Assembly (NCBI GenBank): GCA_033807775.1 | Contig: CM066321.1 | Span: 45,236,850 to 45,300,849 of the forward strand | Source of the DNA: Saussurea involucrata | Taxonomy: Eukaryota; Streptophyta; Magnoliopsida; Asterales; Asteraceae | Length of the DNA stretch: 64,000 nt | Direction: 5' to 3' | In this document: one piece after another, positions 43,744 to 54,266 of the stretch | Layout of the letters: the number at the start of each line of letters is the position of its first letter | Numbering within the stretch: the stretch's first letter is position 1 | Program-made: the position numbers and the translations under genes | The notes under the pieces: generated by a model | What the model saw: only the letters and a program-made list of their open reading frames with translations | What the model was told of the DNA's origin: nothing | Databases searched by the model: none

Positions 43744-46161
43744 TTAGTTTTTCTTGGGTACCCACTTAACCATGTATACACGTTTGTCAGTGGAAGTAGT
43801 TGGAATGGAAGGTTCAGCAGTCTTCGCAGCATTTGAAGATTCAGCTTTGTCTTTCTTCACTTTGGTTAATTTCTTAACCTCAGTGGTAGAATTCACCTTG
43901 ACCTGAGTTGCACCAGGGTTGGTCTTCTTTGCCTTGGGGGCAATCTTCACCCTAGCTATCTTTTCAGCTTTGGTGGCTGTGGGGCACTTACTAGCAATAT
44001 GATCAGTAAGTCCACGGTGATAACATTTCCTATATCTAAAAGTAGTTCTAGGACCATTTGAATGCTGAGCTTTTAATTTCAAATTAGAAGTGCCAGCACC
44101 AAGTAAACTATTGGCTTTAGAAATGGGACGAACATTCAGTTCTTCAGATTTCTTACCAAGGACATCCAATCTGAGTCTAGGAGTAGATCGCTGAATAAAT
44201 CCAGATATCTGCTTCCTTGATCCAGAGGGATGAACCACTGAAGCTTTAGAAGCATTCAGTTTTGGTACTAAGGTACCCTTCTGAGGATTCTAGTAAATAA
44301 CAATTCCTTTACCTTTGTCTTTACAGACAGAGGTAGGTTTTGAATAAACCATTTTCTCCTTGCCTTTTGAGGAGGTAGGAGTTTCCTCAGGGATTGGTGT
44401 AACGGACGAGGAGAACTGAGAAGATGAAGTATCAGCGACTGAGGATACGAACGTTCCAAATTTAAGCATTGAACGCTCAGTGGCTGTTTTTGGAGTTTCA
44501 TAATTGTAACCCAAACCACGTTTATCACTCAGGGGAATCTGAGACTTTATTATCTCAGTGATCTTTGTTGAAGAATTACACCATCCTTCAACAGTAGCTT
44601 TTTCAGCCTTTAATGCAGCGATAGCTTCTGCTCGTTCGATTTTGACTAGCTGATTTAAATATACTTGGTCTATAAAATCTTCTTCAATTTTAGAAAGCTT
44701 TTCTATTTGAAGGTGGCAGTTTTTAAGCTTTTCAGCGAGATCAAGATTTTGGTTTTCAACCACAGTTTTGCCGTTCATGGCTTCGTATAAACTTCTAGTC
44801 AAGAGATCGATCTTACGGAGACTATCAGCTTCATCAATATTTTCAATATTGGTAAAGAAAGAAGGTGATACCTGAATAGCAGATGTTGAAGTGGAGGGAA
44901 TGTCTGAACTTTCTACCTCTTCTTCAATCTTGGCCATAAGACATAGATTTGCTTCATCATCTTCAGAGTCAGATGATGATGCTTCTTCATCAGAAGCAGC
45001 CCAATCATAGTCAGCCATCAGGCCTTTATTCTTCTTCTTAAAGCTTTTCAGCTTTGCATATTTTTCTCTCAGCTTTGAATATTTGTCATCTTTATTTCTT
45101 GGAGCAAAGGGTTTCTTTGTAAAAGCTGAGGGTCTAGAGACTTTCTTTGACCTGCACTCGTTAGCGAAATGTCCTGTCTTTTCGCAGTTAAAACAAGTAG
45201 CAGTAGCCTTGTCAACAAAAGCTGATGATCTAGGCTTGTCAGTTATGGAAAGAGGTTTGTTCTTTTTAAACATTTTCTTTTTGGCAAATCTCCTGAACTT
45301 CTTAGTTAGGAGAGCCAAAGATTCATCATTATCTGAATAATCAGAATCTGATGACCTTTCAGAGTTACTCTCTAACTCAGTGATAGTGACCGAGGGTCGC
45401 TGAGTAGAGAGTTCCTCTGAGATTAAAGCAACAGGGGTGCTTTTGGAATCTTTTACAAGATTCTTCTTAAGATGGCTTGATTGCTCATGATTCAGCAACG
45501 TGCCATATAAGGTAGCAAGGGTCATTGATTTTAGATCCTTTGACAGCTTGAGACACATAGAATAATTGTCCCAGCTTTCAGGTAAACATTCTAGAAACTT
45601 TGTCAGCACTTCAAAGTTAGAATATTCCTTACCAACAGTTTCCAGATCTATAATTAAACAATTAAAACGTTGGTGAACTTCAGAGAGAGTTTCATTCTTA
45701 CCAGAAATGAAGCTTTCGTATTGTCTTACTAGGTTGATCTTTCTTGAGTCTTGGACTTTAGACGTTCCTTCATACTGAACACATATTGTGTCCCACATGG
45801 CTTTTGTTGTTTTCAGATTCATGACGGAATGGTAGACTTTGTCAGGAAGATCCATGGATAGTATGGATCTGACTTTTGTATCTATAGCCACTTTCTTCTT
45901 ATCTTCGTCAGTCCATTGAAGGATTTCCTTAGGTACCAGCCTTTCTGGAATAGCAGGTCTATTCTCAGCGCCTGGAACTGCAGCATCAATTCTTACAGGG
46001 ATGAATGGACCATTCTCGAGATAGTAAGGCATAGTAGGGTCTACACCTTCTAAGAAGAGTGTCATCCTATTTTTCCATAAGTTGAAGTTATCTTTGGAAA
46101 ATCTGGGAGGTTTAGCAAGAGAACCATTGTCTATATAATTTGTGTTTGTGTTGGTGGCCAT
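43744..46161 (-). pseudogene. Element B gag with one internal stop
   Basis: Start MATNTNTNYI at 46161. One frame runs to TAA 43744-43746, broken only by TAG at 44290-44292. The capsid-like domain is in the N-terminal third. The zinc knuckle CFNCEKTGHFANEC is at residues 323-336 and a coiled coil at about 440-540. The second knuckle reads CYHRGLTDHIASKC, so its second Cys is lost compared with A. It ends VKWVPKKN. Upstream of the TAG the 623-residue product keeps capsid, first knuckle and coiled coil, so it may still be partly functional. Confidence 0.93.
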
Positions 46162-46227
46162 TTTCAGATAATAGCAAGGAAGAGAAATATCTTAGATTAG
46201 ATCTTGTTTATGAGATTAAACAAATCC

Positions 46228-46239
46228 GCTCTGATACCA
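46228..46239 (-). promoter_or_regulatory. Element B primer-binding site
   Basis: Complement of TGGTATCAGAGC, two bases inside the 5' LTR. Confidence 0.95.
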
Positions 46240-46241
46240 CT

Positions 46242-47218
46242 TGTTGGTTCCGAAGGCCTATACAAGTTTGTAGAAGGGGGGGGGGGGGGGGGGGGGTTGA
46301 ATACAAACACACCGATTTTACTTTTCTAAATTGTTTATTGATAAATCATTAACAATTTACAGCTTGTTGCGGAAACAAGATTAAGGATAAACCTAAATCT
46401 AAACAAGTTGGAACACTAAGGTTTCTTGCACTAAGAGAGATAAGGAAATTACTAATAATAACCTATCTTGAGATAAGAGATTGAACTTGTCCAGAGTTAG
46501 CAAGTTACTTCAAATAAAGTGGGTTCATCTCTTTATATACTGCATGCATTTAATGCAAGTCAGTATACACTTTACACGTGTCATCAGCTGGTTGGTTGCA
46601 TGTCATTGACCTTGGTTGACAACCTTAGTAGCCGCATGGATGAACAGTGTAGTATCAGAGTGGTTGTACGATTTCAGACAGTCGGAGGTTCTTTTCTGAC
46701 ATTTCGTACGGAGTCGTGCAAGGGAGGTTAAGACAAAAGTACTTTGTACGGAGGACTTCATGATCAGCTTTCGTTGATTCAGCGATCTATCATTTCATAT
46801 CAGCGAATGATAGAGTTTAGCGATAGCTGAAGTCTTGTACTTGATACTTCACGTTGAGTGGACAAATCTGAGTCTTCGCTGATCCGCATCAGTTCATTAG
46901 GAGACTTGTCGCTGGTTCTTGAGCTTGATCTTCGACTTCAGCGTAGAACCTTTGTCGACGTGAAACTTGTCTTCAGGGATCATAAGTAAACAACTAACTT
47001 ATCAGCGATCATCATGAAGACTGAACGGACTCAAAGCATTTATGGCGAACAGTTTCGCTGAATGTTTAACTTAAAGAGCGAGAGTTCCTATCAGCGGTAC
47101 TGGAAGATCTTAGTACTTATCAACGATAGTGAAACTCTGATACATATTGTTTACTTACAATTTTCACTAAGTATATAAGAGAGGGTCATTATCAAATCAC
47201 TGAGGGTTTGGATCAACA
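46242..47218 (-). repeat. Element B 5' LTR
   Basis: 977 bp. It carries a run of 21 G on + (46276-46296), the longest homopolymer in the window, a TATATAA box in the minus direction (near 46537) and many CGCTGA/TCAGCG words. Confidence 0.95.
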
Positions 47219-47223
47219 CCCGA

Positions 47224-47748
47224 GCTGCTGAATCTTCTCATTCCTCCCCCAGTCATCATGATAAAGAGGGGGAGAAGAGCGTTGAAGACCTTTCCCATGA
47301 TGAATCTATCAGGGGAGAGAAGACTGAAGACCTCACCTTCACTGAAGAGGGTGAGAAGACAATTGAAGCTGAAGCAGCCGCTGGACCTCAGGGAGATGAA
47401 AACCCTGAGGGAACCGAGAAGCTCGCCTCTGTATCTGAGGGGGAGCAACTCGAAGAAGAAGCTGAAGAAACTGAGTCTGAAGCTGAAGATCAAGAAGCCA
47501 TCGATTTGGCTGATGCTGAACCATCCTCTTCTCCAAAGAATGATGATGACGAAGATGACGATGATGATGATTCTTTTATCGTCAAGCCTGCTCAGAGAAC
47601 TAAAGCTCTTAAAGGGATTCTGATAAATGAACCTTCAGGGAAGCGGACAAAGACAAAGCCATCAGCATCTGAAGCTGACAAAGGCAAAGGAAAAGGTGTC
47701 GCTGAAGATGAAAATTTGATGATCTTGTTTAACAAGTCGGTTTATCAG
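47224..47748 (+). pseudogene. Element A third gene, rest of exon 1
   Basis: Continues the frame cut at 34247: AAESSHSSPSHHD, an acidic Glu-rich stretch, DDDEDDDDDD, FIVKPAQRTKALKG and a basic GKGKGVAEDE tail, ending SVYQ at the splice donor. No lesion is visible in this part. Confidence 0.8.
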
Positions 47749-47876
47749 GTACATTAATCCTACACAACATCCCTCCTCTATACACTTTATCAGTTCTCTA
47801 CCTCCGCAAACCACTATACACAATCCCACTCTTTCCATCTCTATTCTTACTTGTAAGATCGCTGTGTTTCAGCTAG
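47749..47876 (+). other. Candidate intron in the third gene of A
   Basis: 128 nt, donor TATCAG/GTACAT, acceptor TTTCAGCTAG/TCC, pyrimidine-rich. A TAA follows the donor within three codons. Splicing would join the two open frames in phase 0. The first AG of the acceptor (TTTCAG) would leave an in-frame TAG, so the second AG (CTAG) is the one compatible with translation. Confidence 0.6.
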
Positions 47877-49118
47877 TCCTCTCCCCTGTTTGAGGATATC
47901 GCTGAAGTTCCTACAGCTGCGACTTCAACAACAATCCCAGCTCTCAACGCTGAAGAAATAATCCCAGTCTTGGACTTGATCTCTGAGACTGATGAACCTG
48001 AAGAACAGACTCTCTCTCACAAAAACAGACCTTCCTTGGCTCCTCAAAAGCTAAGTGAAGAGGATCAAGAAAAGAGAGATGCAATGATCAAGAGACTCGA
48101 AGATCAGCGAATCATTCTGAAGCGTGATCAACTTCCTTCCGTTCCTCCAAAGTTCAGAGTTTCCCAAAAGGAATACAAGGAACACCTCAGAGCTGAACGC
48201 TTAATCGCTGAAAGAAAGGAAGCTGAAGAAAAAGATAGAGAATACGCCATCAAGCTTACTCAACGATCAATAAAAGACCCCAAGCTGAAAAGAGATCCCA
48301 TTGATGTTCAACGTCAGCTATGGGATGATGCTCAAAAGATCGTTAGAGAAAAGACTAAGGTCTCTGACACGACTTTGGAATGGGCTAAACAAATGATGAG
48401 ATATCGATCTAGACCATCCAAAATCCTCAAAGCAAACATCAGAGGAAAACTGTACGCCGACGTTCCTGTTGTTGAAGTGGATGTCTACAGAGATGACAAA
48501 ACCAAGCAAACTTTCTATGCTGCTACCTTAGAAAAGGTTGGTCTCTCTGAATGGTTAGAAACAAAATTAGCCATTCAGGGATCGCGCTCAAAGTACAAAA
48601 GCCATGTCGAGAAGATCTTAAACAAACAGATCGACCTGCTTTCTTCTGCTGTGGATATTCCTCCTCTTCCTCAACAAAGAAAAGTATCCGCTAAGAAAAA
48701 GAAAGTCTCTGATTCAGGTCCTCCTATACGGAATGAAACAGGTATTGGTTTCTCTCGTGCTGAAGTTCTTGGCCCTGATGCTGATCTCTCAGCGCTTGAC
48801 ACCTCCTTACCACCTGGAGAAACTTTCATTCCTGGCACAGTTGTAAGTGACCCATATGGCATATTCTTTCTAGACTACGATGGAAACCATCACTTTCAAC
48901 GTATCTCTGAACTCCACCTCGCTCCCATCGAACAACTCAGAGATCTCTTATACTGGTGTGAAGTCAGACGCGACATCAAAGCTAGACACCTGAAGCCCTT
49001 GATTTTTGAAGAAGCTCTGAAGAAAAAGAATCAAGGAGCAGATGTCCCTGATTGGATGATTGCCACATCAATGACCCTTGATGAACAACTCATTAAGGAA
49101 GAACCTTTTTACGGATAG
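47877..49118 (+). pseudogene. Element A third gene, exon 2
   Basis: 414 codons, open throughout, from SSPLFEDIAEV to LIKEEPFYG. It matches B exon 2 in the long charged helical part and the C-terminal domain (NETGIGFSRAEVLGPD, LPPGETFIPGTV, HLKPLIFEEAL, DWMIATSMTLDEQL). The exon itself is intact; the gene is disrupted by B and by the stop in exon 1. Confidence 0.78.
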
Positions 49119-49386
49119 GATCGCCTTGAAATTCTTTCTATCCTTATCTGTCTACATCTTTTGTACTTCTAATTTTATTCGCTGTACTTGTAATTTTTCC
49201 ACTTCCCTCTATAATCTTTACAAAGTATAAAGAAAAATTTCAGCGAACGTACTTTACTCCATCAGTACAGAAAAGATCCCAGAAAACAGTAAAAGGGACA
49301 AATATCTTATGAGTTCTTTTTATCCTTATGTTTTCATTATATAGCAATTTTCTCTGTTGCTATGTGATAATCAAATAGGGGGAGAT
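49119..49386 (+). other. Element A 3' untranslated region and polypurine tract
   Basis: No gene is visible. AAATAGGGGGAGAT (49373-49386) primes plus-strand synthesis and abuts the 3' LTR. Confidence 0.8.
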
Positions 49387-50360
49387 TGTTGATCCAAACC
49401 CTCAGTGATTTGATAATGACCCTCTCTTATATACTTAGTGAAAATTGTAAGTAAACAATATGTATCAGAGTTTCACTATCGCTGATAAGTACTAAGATCT
49501 TCCAGTACCGCTGATAGGAACTCTCGCTCTTTAGATTAAACATTCAGCGAAACTGTTCACCATAATACTCTTAGTCTGTTCAATACTTATGGTGATCGCT
49601 GATAAGTTAGTTGTTTACTTATGATCCCTGAAGACAAGTTTCACGTCAACATAGGTTTTACGCTGAAGTCGAAGATCAAGCTCAAGAACCAGCGACAAGT
49701 CTCCAAATGAACTGATGCGGATCAGCGAAGACTCAGATTTGTCCACTCAACGTGAAGTATCAAGTACAAGACTTCAGCTATCGCTGAACTCTATCATTCG
49801 CTGATGAAGAATGATAGATCGCTGAATCATCGAAAAGCTGATCATGAAGTCTTCCGTACAAAGTACCTTTTGTCTCATCCACCCTTGCACGACTCCGTAC
49901 GATATGTCAGAATAGAACCTCCTTATTGTCTGAAATCGTACAACCACTCTGATACTACACTGTTCAAACATGCGGCTACTAAGGTTGTCAACAAAGGTCA
50001 ATGACATGCAACCAATCAGCTGCTGCCACGTGTAAAGTGTAAACTGCAATACATTAAATGCATGCAGTATATAAGAAGAAGAACTCACTTCATTTTGAAG
50101 TAACTTGCTAACTCTAGACAAGTTCATCCTTCTTATCTTGAGATAGGTTATTATTAGTAATTTCCTTCTCCTTCTTAGTGCAAGAAACTTAGTGTTCCAA
50201 CTTGTTTAGATTTAGAATTTATCCTTAATCTTGTTTCCGCAACAAGCTGTAAATTGTTAATGATTTATCAATAAACAATTTAGAAAAGTAAAATCTGTGT
50301 GTTTGTATTCAACCCCCCCCCCCCCCCTCTACAAACTTGTATAACCCTTCGGGACCAACA
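49387..50360 (+). repeat. Element A 3' LTR
   Basis: 974 bp, near-identical to the 5' LTR; the main length difference is the C run (15 here, 7 in the 5' LTR). It ends GGGACCAACA. Confidence 0.95.
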
Positions 50361-53233
50361 TCAATGACAGTAATTGACATGAGAAGAAATTTGCTTAAAC
50401 ATTTAATTAAAAGAACTGAACATTGGCACAGAAGCTTTATGATTACATTCTTTCCTAACATTAGACTTCCTATTACAAGAAGACCTATCTAGGCTAGATT
50501 GTATTTTTGAAAATTCTCTCTTGGGAGTAGCCTTCTGTTGTGCCAATCCTCTGTGGTGAACCTCTGTCGATTTCACTGTCACAGAAGAAAAAGATTTGTT
50601 ATTTTCAACCCACTTACCCTTTTGTTGCCAAGTTATATTTTCTTGAAAAGGTATTAAGGGTTTTGGAGCTTTTGAACATGTTGGATTTTGAGAAGACATT
50701 TCCTTTTGTTGTTTGAAGACATTTTAGCTTGTATACACATGTCCAAGAAATTCGGGCAAATAGGAACACTTGTGTTTTTCTCCTTAGGAGCAATGGTTCT
50801 GTTAAGAATGCCAGATGGAAGTTTAAATCCCTCTGATGCACAGGGAACTATTTATGACTCATTTGAATCAGTCTCATATTCGTCAGAGGATGAATCGTCC
50901 TCGTATACAGAGGTCGAGTCACTTATATCTCTGTCGACAGAGGCAGGATTTTCTGAGCATGTGCCAAACTCGCTTTCTTCCTTTCTTTCGGGAATATCTT
51001 CCAGGGCAACAAAAGTATTCATCAAGATTTCCTCAGAGGGATTTTGTTCAACAGAGGATGTACAGAGGTTTTCATAAAAATTGTTTTTCCCAATTTCCAT
51101 TAACTCATTTTCAAAAATGTTTTTCAGTTTTTTTTTCTGAAGAAGCAGGCATGAACTCAGGTGCTCTGCAGATAGTTTCGTTTCAGAATCTATAGTGCAT
51201 ACAAAAGCAACCTGTGTTTGAGTCTCGGGGTCACCAAACTTGAAGATTCCAATCTGATTTTTAGTTTTCAGATACCTTTTAGGTTTGGAGTCTCTTGTGA
51301 CAGAGGGTGAAGGTGGTAGATCTGTGTTTTCAAACCACACATTTATCATCTTTAAAGGTTTCCTCTTGTGATATTCTCCAGAAACTTTTTGCCTTTTGCT
51401 AACAGAGGTTAAATTTGGAAAAACTGGTTTTCTTGTACTTCCAATTCAAAACAGAGAAGATAGGGACTTGTCTCTCTTGTTTCCAGTATAAGGATCTATA
51501 TCACAGAAGCCAATTCCCCGTCTCCCTATTTGTGTATTCACCTTTTCGTACACCTTCTGTGCATCTTGATATTTCTTAATTAAAAGGTCTCTACTGAGTA
51601 GGTCTTGATGAAGGACTTCTCTTTCCCTTTGAAAATAGTGTTTAAGAGCAAGAATATTCATTATGTCGCTTTCATTGTCCAACAGTTCCTTAGTTTTTGC
51701 TTTAAGGGCAGAATTGAGTTCTGAAATCTTTTCTTTTAGAGGATTTAGATGTTTATGCCAATTAGTTTCAATCTCTTCCTTTTCTTGAAATATTTTTGCC
51801 TTTTCTTGAGTGAGAAGTATGGCTTCTCTCTCAAAGAATGCAAGCTTTTTCTGAAAATTTTCACAAGTCTTTTTAAGTTCAGTGTATTCAACAGTCAGTT
51901 TAAGCAAATTAGCTTCTGTTTCATTAGAGGAAGAGTCAGAAGTGGATACCTCACTGTCAGAGTCGGAGGAGCTGGCCTCTGCCATCCCGCAGAACATGGC
52001 GTTTTTCTTCTCGCCTTCGTCAGAGGATTCGTCTCACTGCCAGTTTTCCTGCTCTACCATGAGCGACTTCTGAGCATAGTATTCTGCCTTCTTTTTGTAG
52101 AAAGTATAATCCCTCTGAGGGTGATTTGGTTTGCTCCTGCAGTCTGCAGTATAGTGGCCTGGCTTGCCACAGTTGAAGCATCCCTGGTTCTGGGGTGCAT
52201 TCCCAGCTCTGTCACCACCTCTGTCACTTTTGTCATTTGACCTCTGTTGGTCATTCGATTCTTCTCTTCCCTGATTCCTTGAATCACCACGATCATCTCT
52301 TCCATCACGTTCATAACCACCCTTCTTCCTGTATCCTCTGCCAAACTCTTTGGTCAATAGAGCTAAACATTTAGCTATTGAGGCCATCGTTGCCTCCTCT
52401 TCTTCCACCAGTTCCTCTTCATCACTGTCAACAATCATCACCTTCTTCTTCTTCTCTTTCTTTTCTTCCACAGCTTTCTCCTTCTTTTCCTTAGCCTCTG
52501 TTGCCTTGCCTACCAATGCAAGGGTTCCACCAGTTTGAGCTTTCGCCTGAGCTATATGAGATTCTTGTGCAGCCAATGTTCCATAGAGATCCGACAGAGT
52601 CCAGGTGTCTAAGTCCTGATTAGTTTGCAGAGACATAGACAACTGGAGCCATTCGTCATTTAGGCTCTTAAGGAACATTACGTTGTTTTCCTCAGAGGTT
52701 CTGTGAATCCCGAACTTTTTGCACTTGTTGATTAGCGAGTTGAACCTGTCATAGGTGTTCTGTAAGGTCTCTGTTCGCAGAGCTTTGAATGAGTAGTATT
52801 CATTGATTCATTGAGCTCTGAGGTTCTTCTGAGTCTTGGCACCTCCTTCCAATTATTTCTCTAGTTTCTTCCACATATCGTAGGCAGATTCGCATGCATC
52901 TAGAGATTGGAAGAGGTCATTTGGAATGGCCATTATCAGAAGTCTCTTGGTCTTCTGTGCAAGTTCGTATTTCTCCCAGTCAGTAGTTGACCATTTAGCC
53001 GTTGCCTTAGGCTTTTCGTACTCAGGAACCTCTAGGGTGTCACCTGTGGCTGGTACATGTGGTACTGTGACCATGGGAACGAAAAGAGGATTGTGGATAT
53101 AGTGGACGAGTTCTCTGTCAGTACCCTCAAAGAAATGAATCATTCGTATCTTCCACTGGGGGTACTCATCTATGAGTAGAGTAGGTGGTTTGGTTAAAGA
53201 ACCAACAGTAAAGAAGTTGTTCGTGTTCGCCAC
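50361..53233 (-). pseudogene. Element C gag
   Basis: Start MANTNNFFTV at 53233. The capsid-like domain is PQWKIRMIHFFEG, YDMWKKLEK and SLNDEWLQLSMSL. The zinc knuckle CFNCGKPGHYTADC (CX2CX4HX4C) lies near 52175-52135. A coiled coil follows (51950-51500). Single in-frame stops at about 52853, 52804, 52034, 51446 and 50852 leave one frame over 2.4 kb; frameshifts occur below 50850. Several stops look like Trp TGG to TGA or Gln CAA/CAG to TAA/TAG. The C-terminus continues at 24359. Confidence 0.9.
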
Positions 53234-53545
53234 ATTGAATAGTTTGAAAAATACCAGAAAACAGAGTGTGACTAGAAAGAGTTTTCAAATGATGGAATCT
53301 CTTCGAAATGAGTTTAAAGCTTTAAAAACTTGAACAATGCACTTAGATGGAAAGTTTTAACCGAAGAAACAAGTTCTGTTAGTTTACTAAAGTCGAACTT
53401 AGACGAGAATAGCATAAAAACAAAGGATATTTGAAATAAATAAAGAACTGGTCAAAATCATTCCAAACTTCTACCAAAAAGAGTCGAGATCATTGTTAGA
53501 GTGGATCCTTTGATATTGAAAATCAAAGTTTGCTCTGATACCAAT
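53234..53545 (-). other. Element C leader and primer-binding site
   Basis: 312 bp untranslated leader, A/T-rich, with no gene. The primer site, complement of TGGTATCAGAGC, lies at 53532-53543, two bases inside the 5' LTR. Confidence 0.85.
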
Positions 53546-54261
53546 TGTTGATCCCGATATTGACTCAACAATGATATTAATCTCTAAAGTTTGAACAAAT
53601 ATGTATGCGGAAGCGTTTTAATGAGAACTGAACAGATATGTTTCGGTAGAAGATACACACAGAATCAAATACGTGAAAATAGTAAATGCCACAAAGTTCA
53701 GCTCAATGATTCACTGTATATTGATTAACCAAGAACACCAAGAACACCTTTGAGTGTGTGATACATATTCTATGCTCTAATCAGGTGTGTGCGTATTGTG
53801 CAAAAGTTAACTGAAATGCTCTACAAGAGCCTTCTATTTATACTATTCTACAGGGGACAAGTGAGAGACAAGAAGTACTAATGGTACAAAGACAACATCG
53901 AGGGACTGCATCAGGTACAACGTTAATGTGGTGCACCGTTTTCTGCAAAGGCTGCAACCTATCAGTGGTGGACACGTGGAATGTGCACGGCACGCCTTGT
54001 ACGAATGATCTTCAGGATCTTTGTACTGCAGAGATACGTGAGACGCATGATCTTCTTTGTATTGATCTTCAGATATCTTCAGTCTTCTAAGTCTTTCTAC
54101 CACAGAGGCTCTGTCAAGGGTGACAGAGGCTCTGTGGCCTTGTCCTCTAAGAAAGTCTTCTGTCGGATCTTCCCTTGGTGTCTTGGCAGAGGCTCTGTCG
54201 ATGCTCTTACACTTAGCCTATTTTTCAATACTTCTTTTAAACATAGAAGTTGGAGCTAACA
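53546..54261 (-). repeat. Element C 5' LTR
   Basis: 716 bp. On the minus strand it has a TATAAATA box (53835-53842) and AGAGGCTCTGT repeats (54100-54205). It matches the interrupted 3' LTR with scattered substitutions, clearly more than separate the LTRs of A or D. Confidence 0.93.
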
Positions 54262-54266
54262 TTGAC

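Larger units (their letters stand above)
34248..47218 (-). mobile_element. Element B: young, almost intact Sirevirus-like copia element nested in A
   Basis: 12,971 bp with a perfect TSD CCCGA (34243-34247 and 47219-47223). It has LTRs of 972 and 977 bp, a primer site, gag, an uninterrupted pol, a third gene and a polypurine tract. It belongs to the same family as A but has inserted in the opposite direction, inside A's third gene. It is the innermost layer of the nest. Confidence 0.96.
24365..50360 (+). mobile_element. Element A: Sirevirus-like copia element with B nested inside
   Basis: Its LTRs (24365-25331 and 49387-50360) are nearly identical, with TGTTG...CAACA ends. The TSD is GCAAT (24360-24364) and TCAAT (50361-50365), one mismatch. 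A has a primer site, gag, pol, a third gene with promoter-like block and intron candidate, and a polypurine tract. Without B and its duplicated CCCGA the element is about 13.0 kb, like B (12,971 bp). It is inserted in the gag of C, opposite in direction. Confidence 0.95.
6902..54261 (-). mobile_element. Element C: Sirevirus-like copia element, complete but invaded and decayed
   Basis: C has a 3' LTR on the left (6902-11924, split by D), a third gene, pol, gag, a primer site and a 5' LTR on the right (53546-54261). The ends are TGTTGATCC and GAGCTAACA as read on +. The TSD is TAGAC (6897-6901) and TTGAC (54262-54266), with one mismatch. Removing D, solo LTR 2 and A with B leaves about 14.2 kb. 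The flanks join into the third-gene frame of E. Decay consists mainly of single stop codons with few frameshifts. Confidence 0.93.

Noticed and set aside
46276..46296. Run of 21 G as an assembly gap or join artefact
   Set aside because: Sequence on both sides matches the other family LTRs without a break, and all copies have a run here.
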